A stretch of 12,129 nt of DNA, from the NCBI GenBank assembly GCA_021299615.1, contig JAJTHC010000201.1, positions 1 to 12,129 on the forward strand, read 5' to 3'. Each line of letters begins with the position of its first letter. Position 1 is the stretch's first letter. The DNA is from Vampirovibrionales bacterium (GTDB lineage Bacteria > Cyanobacteriota > Vampirovibrionia > Vampirovibrionales > JAJTHC01). The notes under the pieces are model-generated. The model had not been told where the DNA came from. It saw only the letters and a list, made by a program, of their open reading frames with translations, and did not search any database. Of this stretch, positions 1-5,361 are shown piece after piece. Both the position numbers and the translations under genes were made by a program.

Positions 1-114
1 GCTATTTTCCGCTTTACGCACTTTGGCAGCCGCCACCATACGCATCGCTTGGGTGATTTTCTGCGTATTTTTAATACTTTTAATGCGGGTACGAATGTCT
101 TTTAAATTGGCCAT
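1..114 (-). CDS. atpG: ATP synthase gamma subunit, N-terminal fragment (runs off the window)
   Basis: Gamma is the central shaft of the F1 sector; its N-terminal and C-terminal helices form the coiled coil that turns inside the alpha3beta3 head. Only the first 38 codons are visible, starting at the ATG at 114 and read toward base 1. They encode MANLKDIRTRIKSIKNTQKI followed by TQAMRMVAAAKVRKAENS, which matches the family start (IKS-KNT-KIT-AM-MVAA-K-R) almost residue for residue. The Shine-Dalgarno is weak: AAGG about 11 bases before the ATG. The gene follows atpA after a 104-base gap that holds a 10-bp hairpin. The alpha-then-gamma order is usual for F-type operons. The fragment is cut by the window edge, not broken. 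Confidence 0.93.
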   Translation of the reverse strand, partial: MANLKDIRTRIKSIKNTQKITQAMRMVAAAKVRKAENS

Positions 115-147
115 AAGAAAAGGATACCTTATTAACGTAAATGGGGG

Positions 148-190
148 AAACCGCTTTCAATGCTTTTAACAGGATGCTTAAAAGCGGTTT
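148..190 (-). other. Intercistronic hairpin between atpA and atpG
   Basis: AAACCGCTTT at 148-157 and AAAGCGGTTT at 181-190 form a perfect 10-bp inverted repeat with a 23-base loop. It lies in the 104-base gap between the atpA stop and the atpG start. In the mRNA the stem is followed by CCCCCAUUU with no U-run, so it does not look like an intrinsic terminator. A role in mRNA processing, stability or partial polarity is inference. The loop contains GCTTTT, which could pair with AAAAGC at 180-185 in a competing smaller stem. Confidence 0.5.
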
Positions 191-218
191 AAAGGACAAG
201 GCGTCAGAACGGCAACGC

Positions 219-1742
219 TTATTCAGCGAGGAACTGACTGTCACGCAAGGCCGTCATTAGGCTAAGAATCTGCGTTTTTTGAGCATCTTCCACCTTATTG
301 CCTGTGTTAATCAGCTCATACAAATCCGTGTGCAAGCTCTTAAATGCCGTTAACCATGCTTTGATAAAGGGCAAGACTTGCTCAAGTTCAAGCTTGTCTA
401 AAACGCCTTTGTTGGCACCAAGCAGTAAGCTGTACATATCCGCAACCGAATACGGAGCGTATTGAGGCTGTTTCAAGAGTTCCACCAAACGTTGACCACG
501 CTTGAGTTGGGCTTGTGTGGCAGGATCCAAATCACTCGCAAATTGAGAGAAGGCTTCAAGTTCACGGTATTGAGCAAGTGTCAAACGCAACTGACCTGCT
601 TCCGATTTAATCGCTTTCGTTTGGGCGGCTCCACCGACTCGAGACACCGAAATCCCTGCGTTTACAGCAGGACGGATCCCTGCGTTGAACAAGTCGGATT
701 CTAAGAAAATCTGACCGTCCGTAATAGATATAACGTTGGTGGGAATGTACGCCGAAACGTCGCCCGCTTGCGTTTCAATAATAGGCAAGGCGGTAATACT
801 GCCAGCACCAAGCTCATCATTGAGTTTTGCGGCACGCTCTAGCAAACGAGAGTGAAGGTAGAAGACATCCCCAGGATACGCTTCACGACCTGGAGGACGA
901 CGCAAGAGCAAAGAAAGCGTACGATACGCAACCGCATGTTTGGAAAGATCATCATAAACCACCAAAACGTGCTTGCCTTTGTTCATAAAGTACTCACCCA
1001 AGGCAACTGCTGCGTAAGGTGCCAAAAACTGAATTGAAGGCGAGTCGGTGGCTGAAGCCGCTACAACAATAGTGTTTTCCATGGCTCCATGTTCATCAAG
1101 GGTTTTGACGATTTGAGCCACGGTGGAGTTTTTCTGACCAATGGCACAGTAAATCGAAATAACATCACTGCTTTTTTGGTTGATAATGGTGTCCAACGCA
1201 ATGGCGGTCTTACCCGTTTGACGATCACCAATAATCAATTCACGCTGTCCACGACCGATGGGAATCATGGCGTCAATGGCGGTAATCCCTGTTTGCAAAG
1301 GCTCATGCACCGATTTACGCTCAATAATACCAGGGGCCTTACTTTCAAGTGGTGAACTTTCAAAGGTTTCAATATCGCCCTTGCCGTCTAAAGGCACGCC
1401 TAGTGGATTGACGACTCGTCCAATCACCGCTTCACCGACAGGAATCGAGGCGATTTGCCCTGTGCCACGCACACGTAAGCCTTCACGGATATTAAGCGGG
1501 CTATCTAAAATAACGACACCCACGGTTTCTTCTTCCAAGTTCAAAACCATGCCTTTGGTGTTATGCCCGTCTTCAAAGACGACCAATTCGCCAGCCATGG
1601 CGTTGTCTAAACCGCTGAGACGAGCAATACCGTCGCCAACTTCTAAAACGGTGCCGACTTGTTCAGTGTTGACATGAATATCTAACGCTTCGATGCGTTG
1701 GCGGAGTAAGGCAGAAAGTTCTTCCGTGCTGTGAATGGTCAT
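219..1742 (-). CDS. atpA: ATP synthase F1 alpha subunit
   Basis: Alpha is the non-catalytic nucleotide-binding subunit of the F1 head; it alternates with beta and supplies the arginine finger to the catalytic sites. The protein is 507 residues from the ATG at 1742, the usual length. The beta-barrel region (about 25-95) includes GDGIARLSGLDNAMAGELV. The P-loop GDRQTGKT is at about 172-179, VVYDDLSKHA-AYR at about 261-274, and the ATPase alpha/beta signature PAVNAGISVSRVGG at about 358-371, with finger Arg368. The helical C-terminal domain follows. An upstream in-frame TTG at 1808 would add 22 residues that resemble nothing in the family. The ATG at 1742 has a good AAGGA 6 bases upstream, so I prefer it. 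The gene follows atpH after 62 bases and precedes atpG. Confidence 0.97.
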   Translation of the reverse strand: MTIHSTEELSALLRQRIEALDIHVNTEQVGTVLEVGDGIARLSGLDNAMAGELVVFEDGHNTKGMVLNLEEETVGVVILDSPLNIREGLRVRGTGQIASIPVGEAVIGRVVNPLGVPLDGKGDIETFESSPLESKAPGIIERKSVHEPLQTGITAIDAMIPIGRGQRELIIGDRQTGKTAIALDTIINQKSSDVISIYCAIGQKNSTVAQIVKTLDEHGAMENTIVVAASATDSPSIQFLAPYAAVALGEYFMNKGKHVLVVYDDLSKHAVAYRTLSLLLRRPPGREAYPGDVFYLHSRLLERAAKLNDELGAGSITALPIIETQAGDVSAYIPTNVISITDGQIFLESDLFNAGIRPAVNAGISVSRVGGAAQTKAIKSEAGQLRLTLAQYRELEAFSQFASDLDPATQAQLKRGQRLVELLKQPQYAPYSVADMYSLLLGANKGVLDKLELEQVLPFIKAWLTAFKSLHTDLYELINTGNKVEDAQKTQILSLMTALRDSQFLAE

Positions 1743-1804
1743 TGTACTTCCTTTTTCAATTAAATTAGGGGATTGTAAATATCGTGTTGCGTGTGTGCTT
1801 GAAT

Positions 1805-2371
1805 TCAAAGCTGTGAAAGAGCCTCTTCAAAGCGTGCAAGTTGACGCTTTAAGGTCGCATCAAAGCGAAGCCCCTTGTATTCCACATAAAGACCGCCCAA
1901 GATGTCGGCGTCCACTTCGTGATGAATCACAGCTTGGGAAAGTCCAAAGATTTCACTTAAACGAGCTTCTAGCGTTTGAAGAAGTTCAGGATTCAACTCA
2001 ACAGCAGAGCATACTTTTATATGCCCGATTGATTGAGATGCTTCATACATCGGCAAAAATGCCTGATACAAGACAGGAATACCTGCATAATGTTCTTGTT
2101 TGAACATGAGCTTTAGGGTTTTAACCACCCATGCTTCAGCTTGAAGCAAATAGGGCGACAACGCCTCTTCAAGTGCTTCTCCAGAAATGTCTTCATTTTG
2201 CATGAATATCTGTACGGCATCAGGGGTGCTTTGAAAAATGGTGTGGAGCTGAAGTAAAGAATCGTAAACAGAAGACAAAACCGCTTTTTCGTTTGCAATA
2301 TCAAAAAGGGCTTTGGCGTAGCCTTTGGCTTGATTTACGGCTTCTTTAGAAAGACTGAATGCGTGGCTCAT
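1805..2371 (-). CDS. atpH: ATP synthase delta subunit (OSCP-like)
   Basis: Delta sits on top of the alpha3beta3 head and joins it to the peripheral stalk made here by b and b'. The protein is 188 residues, close to the family norm of about 175-190. The N-terminal six-helix domain starts with the typical A-GYAKALFDIANE stretch at about 15-28. The C-terminal part has the hallmark VDADILGGLYVEYKGLRFD at about 152-170, followed by a conserved basic helix (LKRQLARFEEAL). The start codon overlaps the atpF stop by four bases (ATGA), which implies translational coupling. An AAGGGA Shine-Dalgarno lies about 7 bases upstream. Despite low family conservation the call is firm because of the GGL motif and the position between atpF and atpA. 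Confidence 0.95.
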   Translation of the reverse strand: MSHAFSLSKEAVNQAKGYAKALFDIANEKAVLSSVYDSLLQLHTIFQSTPDAVQIFMQNEDISGEALEEALSPYLLQAEAWVVKTLKLMFKQEHYAGIPVLYQAFLPMYEASQSIGHIKVCSAVELNPELLQTLEARLSEIFGLSQAVIHHEVDADILGGLYVEYKGLRFDATLKRQLARFEEALSQL

Positions 2372-2982
2372 AAGTAAATCCCTTCTTTGGGGCTTGTGGC
2401 AACGGAAGAACGCTGAGCATTCAGAGTACTTGAATAGATTGCTTGAATATCATTTAAAGCGCTATGAATCAGACGGATTTGGGTAGCATCATCTAATTGT
2501 TCTTTCAAACGATCGACCGAAAGAGCATCCAACGAGCTTACAAAATTTTTCACCATATCACGTTGCAAATGATTAGATTCTAGTCGTTTTTGAGCCTGTT
2601 GACGTTCCGTTAATTTACGAATCTTCGCTTGCGTTTCTTGAACCAGCTTACGACTGTATTCTTCAGCACGTTCTTCCGCTTGATGCAAACGAGCTTGACG
2701 ATCTTTTTCTACAGAGTTTAATTGTTTTAAAACTGCTTCTTTCTTTTCGTTAACATTTACGGAAAGTGTTTCTGCACTTTCAAGATCAATCACCGTTTCT
2801 TTAATTTTAGAATCCAAGCCTTCGCCGATATTGATGTTTTTCCACTTAAAGAAGAACAGAACAATACCCACCAAGACCAAGACATTAAACAAATTGGTTT
2901 CACCTAGGTATTGCCAAATACCCAAAAGATCCAGTGGGGCATCACTGGCGGCTTGATGAACTAGGGGGACTGAGAATAACAT
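2368..2982 (-). CDS. atpF: ATP synthase Fo subunit b
   Basis: Subunit b is half of the peripheral stalk that holds the F1 head still against rotor torque. The protein is 204 residues. A 26-residue polar and hydrophobic leader precedes one membrane helix (about 29-47) that begins GETNLFNVLVLVGIVLFFF. The ETNL-N motif at the head of this helix is typical of cyanobacterial and chloroplast b subunits (ETNLINL). Residues about 55-150 are a long charged, Glu/Lys/Arg/Gln-rich coiled coil, and the end is a delta-binding helical region. The last roughly 17 residues (from NAQRSS) look like an unstructured tail. A GAGGA Shine-Dalgarno is 9 bases before the ATG. The gene overlaps atpH by four bases and is preceded by atpF' after 51 bases. 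Confidence 0.93.
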   Translation of the reverse strand: MLFSVPLVHQAASDAPLDLLGIWQYLGETNLFNVLVLVGIVLFFFKWKNINIGEGLDSKIKETVIDLESAETLSVNVNEKKEAVLKQLNSVEKDRQARLHQAEERAEEYSRKLVQETQAKIRKLTERQQAQKRLESNHLQRDMVKNFVSSLDALSVDRLKEQLDDATQIRLIHSALNDIQAIYSSTLNAQRSSVATSPKEGIYL

Positions 2983-3004
2983 ACCGAGATTTCCTCGTTC
3001 GAGT

Positions 3005-3029
3005 AAAGCCTCCGAATCAAGAGGGCTTT
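3005..3029 (-). other. Small hairpin between atpF' and atpF
   Basis: AAAGCC (3005-3010) pairs with GGCTTT (3024-3029), extended by TC/GA across a single bulged G at 3023. It lies in the 51-base gap between the two stalk genes. On the atp mRNA strand it is not followed by a U-run, so termination is unlikely. It may only affect translation or processing, and could be chance. Confidence 0.3.
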
Positions 3030-3033
3030 TCAG

Positions 3034-3462
3034 TTAACTTAATAATTTTTCAGTAATGCGTTGAACCAAGGTGTCTTTCTGAAGACTTAAATCATTCTGA
3101 CGCACTTGAAGGGCTTGCTTTTCGTTTTGAATGTGAGCATCTAAAGTAAGTGCTAATTCTTTTTTATGAGCCGAAAGCTTTGCTGCGGATTCGCTTTGTG
3201 CCTTCTGCACACGGCTTTGATAGACTTCCTGAATCAGGCGTTGCGTCTTTAACTCTTCTACTTTAAGTTGAGCCTGTTGCTCCAAGACAAAAGCAGTATC
3301 TAAATCGGTTAACAGGTTTTTTTGCAAGATTGCGTCTGCACGCGCATCTTTAATCGCCGCAATCGGCTCAAAGAACATCACACGCATGACTTGTGAAAAG
3401 CCTAAAAAAGCCACCAAAACAATGAGTAGCGTCAAATTAAATTGAAATAGACTTTCGGACAT
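3034..3462 (-). CDS. atpF': ATP synthase Fo subunit b' (second peripheral-stalk subunit)
   Basis: This is a diverged b-type subunit that pairs with the atpF product to make a heterodimeric peripheral stalk, as in cyanobacteria, chloroplasts and many alphaproteobacteria. The protein is 142 residues. It has a very short N-terminus, one membrane helix at about 7-30 (LFQFNLTLLIVLVAFLGF), and then the b' landmark FFEPI--I--AR (about 30-41, compare F-RPL in cyanobacteria). The remainder is a long coiled coil rich in Gln, Glu, Lys and Leu, with no C-terminal delta-binding extension. The ATG at 3462 is served by AAAGG 8 bases upstream, and that Shine-Dalgarno is the proximal copy of a tandem 14-base repeat. 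The gene sits between atpE and atpF, exactly where cyanobacteria keep b'. Confidence 0.92.
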   Translation of the reverse strand: MSESLFQFNLTLLIVLVAFLGFSQVMRVMFFEPIAAIKDARADAILQKNLLTDLDTAFVLEQQAQLKVEELKTQRLIQEVYQSRVQKAQSESAAKLSAHKKELALTLDAHIQNEKQALQVRQNDLSLQKDTLVQRITEKLLS

Positions 3463-3471
3463 GAGTAAAAC

Positions 3472-3499
3472 CTTTATCTAAACCACTTTATCTAAACCA
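3472..3499 (-). repeat. Tandem 14-bp direct repeat spanning the atpF' Shine-Dalgarno
   Basis: CTTTATCTAAACCA occurs twice without a gap (3472-3485 and 3486-3499). In the mRNA each unit reads UGGUUUAGAUAAAG. The copy nearest atpF' supplies the GAUAAAGG Shine-Dalgarno 8 bases before its start codon. The distal copy gives a second, weaker UAAAGUGG 14 bases further upstream. This is directly visible; whether the duplication alters ribosome loading is unknown. Confidence 0.85.
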
Positions 3500-3518
3500 A
3501 TCCTACAAAAGAACCGCC

Positions 3519-3548
3519 CCACGCACAAGGACGAATCCCTGTGCGTGG
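3519..3548 (-). promoter_or_regulatory. Strong hairpin just after atpE (candidate processing or attenuation element)
   Basis: CCACGCACA at 3519-3527 and TGTGCGTGG at 3540-3548 form a perfect 9-bp GC-rich stem with a 12-base loop. It begins 12 bases past the atpE stop and ends 56 bases before atpF'. On the mRNA strand the stem is followed by GGCGGUUCUUUUGU, a weak U-rich stretch, so partial termination is possible. An equally good reading is a 3' stabiliser for the atpE message. Subunit c is needed in many more copies per enzyme than its neighbours, which fits either mechanism, but this is inference. Confidence 0.55.
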
Positions 3549-3560
3549 ATGCCTTGCTTC

Positions 3561-3776
3561 TTACAAAAACAATGTAATAAAGCCAAGCAATGCCATCAAT
3601 TCGATTAAACCAGCCGCAGCGAAGAATACGCCCTGCAAAGGCCCACGCACTTCAGGCTGACGAGCCGTTGCGTTAAAGAAGGCGGCTGCGGCTAAGCCAA
3701 TCCCGATACCTGGTCCGATTGTGGCGATCGCCATAGCTAATGGACCACCAATGGTGTATGTTGTTGCTGCTTCCAT
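3561..3776 (-). CDS. atpE: ATP synthase Fo subunit c (rotor ring proteolipid)
   Basis: Subunit c forms the ion-carrying rotor ring in the membrane. The protein is 71 residues with two membrane helices joined by the conserved polar loop ARQPE (about 38-42). Helix 1 carries the glycine-packing run GPGIGIG (21-27). Helix 2 carries the ion-binding carboxylate Glu59 in GLIELMALLGF. The residues that define Na+ rings are absent: Ile26 replaces the helix-1 Gln, and Leu60 follows the Glu where Na+ enzymes have Ser. A proton ring is therefore expected. A strong AAGGAG lies 8 bases before the ATG, the best Shine-Dalgarno among the visible atp genes. A perfect TATAAT is in the 45-base gap upstream and a 9-bp hairpin lies downstream. 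Confidence 0.97.
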   Translation of the reverse strand: MEAATTYTIGGPLAMAIATIGPGIGIGLAAAAFFNATARQPEVRGPLQGVFFAAAGLIELMALLGFITLFL

Positions 3777-3809
3777 CTGTCAAACTCCTTAAATTAAACG
3801 GGGAACAAT

Positions 3810-3815
3810 ATTATA
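3810..3815 (-). promoter_or_regulatory. Perfect -10 hexamer in front of atpE (possible internal promoter)
   Basis: The minus strand reads TATAAT at 3815-3810, inside the A/T-rich 45-base gap between the atpB stop and the atpE start. A start about 7 bases downstream would leave a leader of roughly 27 bases including the AAGGAG ribosome site. No good -35 hexamer is visible at 16-18 bases and there is no exact TGn extension, so this rests on the -10 alone and could be chance in an A/T-rich gap. Confidence 0.3.
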
Positions 3816-3821
3816 CAAAAA

Positions 3822-4631
3822 CTAGGCAAAGGCTAAGGAAGGGACTTTCGTCTCTTCCTCAGACGCATGTGAAGCATCATGTTCATCTTCATGGTGATCA
3901 TGGTCTTCAGACAATAAACTAATATAGATGTTTGTGAGCATCGCAAAAATGTACGCTTGAACCACGGCAACGAACAATTCAATACCCATAACCGCAATCG
4001 GTAATAAGTAATGAGACGCACTGTGAGCGACCCCTGTCAAGATCTCCCCGACAAAGATGTTGCAAAATAGTCGAATCATCAAAGAACCTGGACGGGTCAA
4101 ATCTTCGGCGATATTCAACAAAATAAACGGCCAAAAGAACATAGCATACGTAATCTTAACAGGCAAAGATTGACCTGCCATCAAATCAGGTAAAGGCGAC
4201 AGATAATGCTTAAAATACTTCAAGCCTTTGGCTTTCAAACCAAAGAAGAAGTACATAATGACGCTTCCCACCGCTAAAGCCGCAGGTACATTGATGTCTC
4301 CTGTGGGTGCCATGAGTTCACCATGAGGCAATTCAAAAATCTTAAGCGGGAATTGACCCAGCAAGTTACAGGTCAAGACAAAAAAGAAGACGCTTCCCAC
4401 ATAATACAAGAAGGTGTCGCCACGCTTGCCCGCAGAAGAAAAAGTAATGCTTCGGCAAAAATCATAGAGCATTTCCGCAAAAACCTGAAGACGATTCGGA
4501 CGAATCGAAATGGATGAGGTCAACAGACGTGTGATGCTTAATAAAATCACCAACGCTACTGCAACCATAATTAAGGTGTTCACATGAACAGGCATTCCGT
4601 ATAATGAAGCTTCCCAAAAGTGTGATTGCAT
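3822..4631 (-). CDS. atpB: ATP synthase Fo subunit a
   Basis: Subunit a is the static half-channel subunit that passes protons to the c ring. The protein is 269 residues with five or six hydrophobic helices. The essential arginine is Arg187 in SLMIRLFCNIFVGE. The last helix holds the usual FVAVVQAYIFAMLTNIYIS (Gln225). Two things are odd. The glycine of the near-invariant RLFGN is Cys190 (codon TGC at 4064-4062). The C-terminus carries a tail of about 28 residues (242-269) dense in His, Asp and Glu, with five His between 244 and 255. The ATG at 4631 has AGGAG about 12 bases upstream, slightly long spacing. The gene follows the AtpI-like gene by 22 bases and precedes atpE by 45. Confidence 0.96.
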   Translation of the reverse strand: MQSHFWEASLYGMPVHVNTLIMVAVALVILLSITRLLTSSISIRPNRLQVFAEMLYDFCRSITFSSAGKRGDTFLYYVGSVFFFVLTCNLLGQFPLKIFELPHGELMAPTGDINVPAALAVGSVIMYFFFGLKAKGLKYFKHYLSPLPDLMAGQSLPVKITYAMFFWPFILLNIAEDLTRPGSLMIRLFCNIFVGEILTGVAHSASHYLLPIAVMGIELFVAVVQAYIFAMLTNIYISLLSEDHDHHEDEHDASHASEEETKVPSLAFA

Positions 4632-4653
4632 GTTGCAGGCTATCTCCTAAAAA

Positions 4654-4962
4654 CTAATCCATTGTGGATGGTACGGAAGACTTCCAAGCCCCATACCCTA
4701 TCTTTAATAAGTTATAACTAAAAAATAATGCGATGACAAGCACTTTTTCTTGGGGGAATAAAAATAAGGCGATTGCAAAGCACAATAAGAAGCCTAAGGC
4801 AAAGGGAACATAGACGACTAATCGCCAAAATGCGGTTTTTAAATAGCGTTCACAAATCTGCATAACCCCCTGCAAAAGGAGCGAATACAGCAGGAGAAAG
4901 CTCACGCAAATACCTGCCACATTGGCAAAAGAAAGACTTCTGAACTTGGCAAGCCAAGGCAA
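4654..4962 (-). CDS. atpI: AtpI-like small membrane protein of the ATP synthase operon
   Basis: AtpI (ATP synthase protein I) is a small membrane protein encoded first in many atp operons; it has been linked to c-ring assembly and to Mg2+ handling. From a TTG at 4962 this protein is 102 residues with three clear hydrophobic segments at about 12-34, 45-69 and 73-93, separated by charged ICERYLK and PQEK loops, ending in a polar tail. I call it from size, topology and position directly before atpB, not from a diagnostic motif. The start is uncertain. The frame has no ATG before the second half of the first helix. The next upstream possibilities are a TTG at 5052 inside the preceding gene, or an unconventional ATC at 4980 that is ideally spaced (8 bases) from AAAGGA at 4989-4994. 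Confidence 0.5.
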   Translation of the reverse strand: MPWLAKFRSLSFANVAGICVSFLLLYSLLLQGVMQICERYLKTAFWRLVVYVPFALGFLLCFAIALFLFPQEKVLVIALFFSYNLLKIGYGAWKSSVPSTMD

Positions 4963-4970
4963 TGTTACAC

Positions 4971-5159
4971 TTATTTCGATGAGTCTAATCCTTTCACAAT
5001 GTAAATAAGGGAAAATACGTGGGCGACTAAAATCACCACCAAGAAGACCCAAGCAGGGGGGCTAAAATGAAAAAAATACGCCACGATTTTTAGCATAATA
5101 AAGGCAGAAGCAGGGTATCCCATAAGGACGGAAGCGTATTCGAGTCCTTTGTTTGCCAT
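4971..5159 (-). CDS. Two-helix membrane protein heading the atp operon, AtpZ-like
   Basis: The protein is 62 residues from the ATG at 5159, with two hydrophobic segments (about 8-30 and 36-55) joined by a short FHFSPPAW turn and ending KGLDSSK. Two helices with a Ser-Pro turn, at the head of the operon and before an AtpI-like gene, is what the AtpZ family (F1Fo-ATPase gene 1, partner of AtpI) looks like. The glycine-rich second helix of typical AtpZ is not evident here, so the call is tentative. An in-frame ATG at 5183 would add eight residues. The ATG at 5159 is preferred because AAGGA lies 7 bases before it, and because the promoter at 5193-5201 would leave almost no leader for the upstream start. 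Confidence 0.5.
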   Translation of the reverse strand: MANKGLEYASVLMGYPASAFIMLKIVAYFFHFSPPAWVFLVVILVAHVFSLIYIVKGLDSSK

Positions 5160-5192
5160 GATTTTGTCCTTTTTTGCCTGCATTTGTATATA

Positions 5193-5201
5193 ACTATAGC
5201 A
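5193..5201 (-). promoter_or_regulatory. Extended -10 promoter for the atp operon
   Basis: The minus strand reads TGCTATAGT here, matching the extended -10 pattern TGnTATAAT with one mismatch. It lies 34 bases before the preferred first start codon at 5159, giving a leader of about 27 bases. No strong -35 is at the right spacing, as is common for extended -10 promoters. A TTTACA is present but about 23 bases from the hexamer. A/T-rich DNA upstream could act as an UP element. Confidence 0.45.
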
Positions 5202-5244
5202 TAAAAAAATCCTTTGCTTTTTGTAAAATAAATAAAGAAGGGGG

Positions 5245-5272
5245 TTAAAATAATTTCAAACTGCGTTATACT
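5245..5272 (+). promoter_or_regulatory. Promoter candidate for the alpha/beta hydrolase gene
   Basis: TTAAAA (5245-5250, four of six matches to TTGACA) is followed after 16 bases by TATACT (5267-5272, five of six matches to TATAAT). A start near 5279 would give a 5' leader of about 80 bases before the ATG at 5362. The same intergenic stretch holds the divergent atp promoter about 75 bases away. Confidence 0.45.
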
Positions 5273-5361
5273 GGTCGTAGGAATTGTGTTTTTTTCCTTG
5301 CTCCTTTAAAGTAAGGGTGCTATTCTGTACTTGCCCAAAACAACGAAGTGAAATTATCGTT

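Noticed and set aside
1258..1677. 139-codon open frame on the plus strand across atpA
   Set aside because: It lies wholly antisense to strongly conserved atpA, has no recognisable domain or ribosome site, and is explained by codon bias on the other strand.
1743..1808. Longer atpA starting at the TTG at 1808
   Set aside because: The extra 22 residues do not resemble AtpA N-termini, and the ATG at 1742 has a well-placed Shine-Dalgarno.
3724..3731. GCGATCGC, the HIP1 octamer abundant in many cyanobacterial genomes
   Set aside because: Only one perfect copy is apparent in 12 kb, within the coding sequence of atpE. That is not evidence of HIP1 enrichment or lineage.
5284..5361. TTG-initiated N-terminal extension of the hydrolase (possible lipoprotein-like Cys-rich leader)
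   Set aside because: It begins almost at the predicted transcription start, has no ribosome site, and its Cys/Phe composition looks non-coding. There is no proper lipobox.
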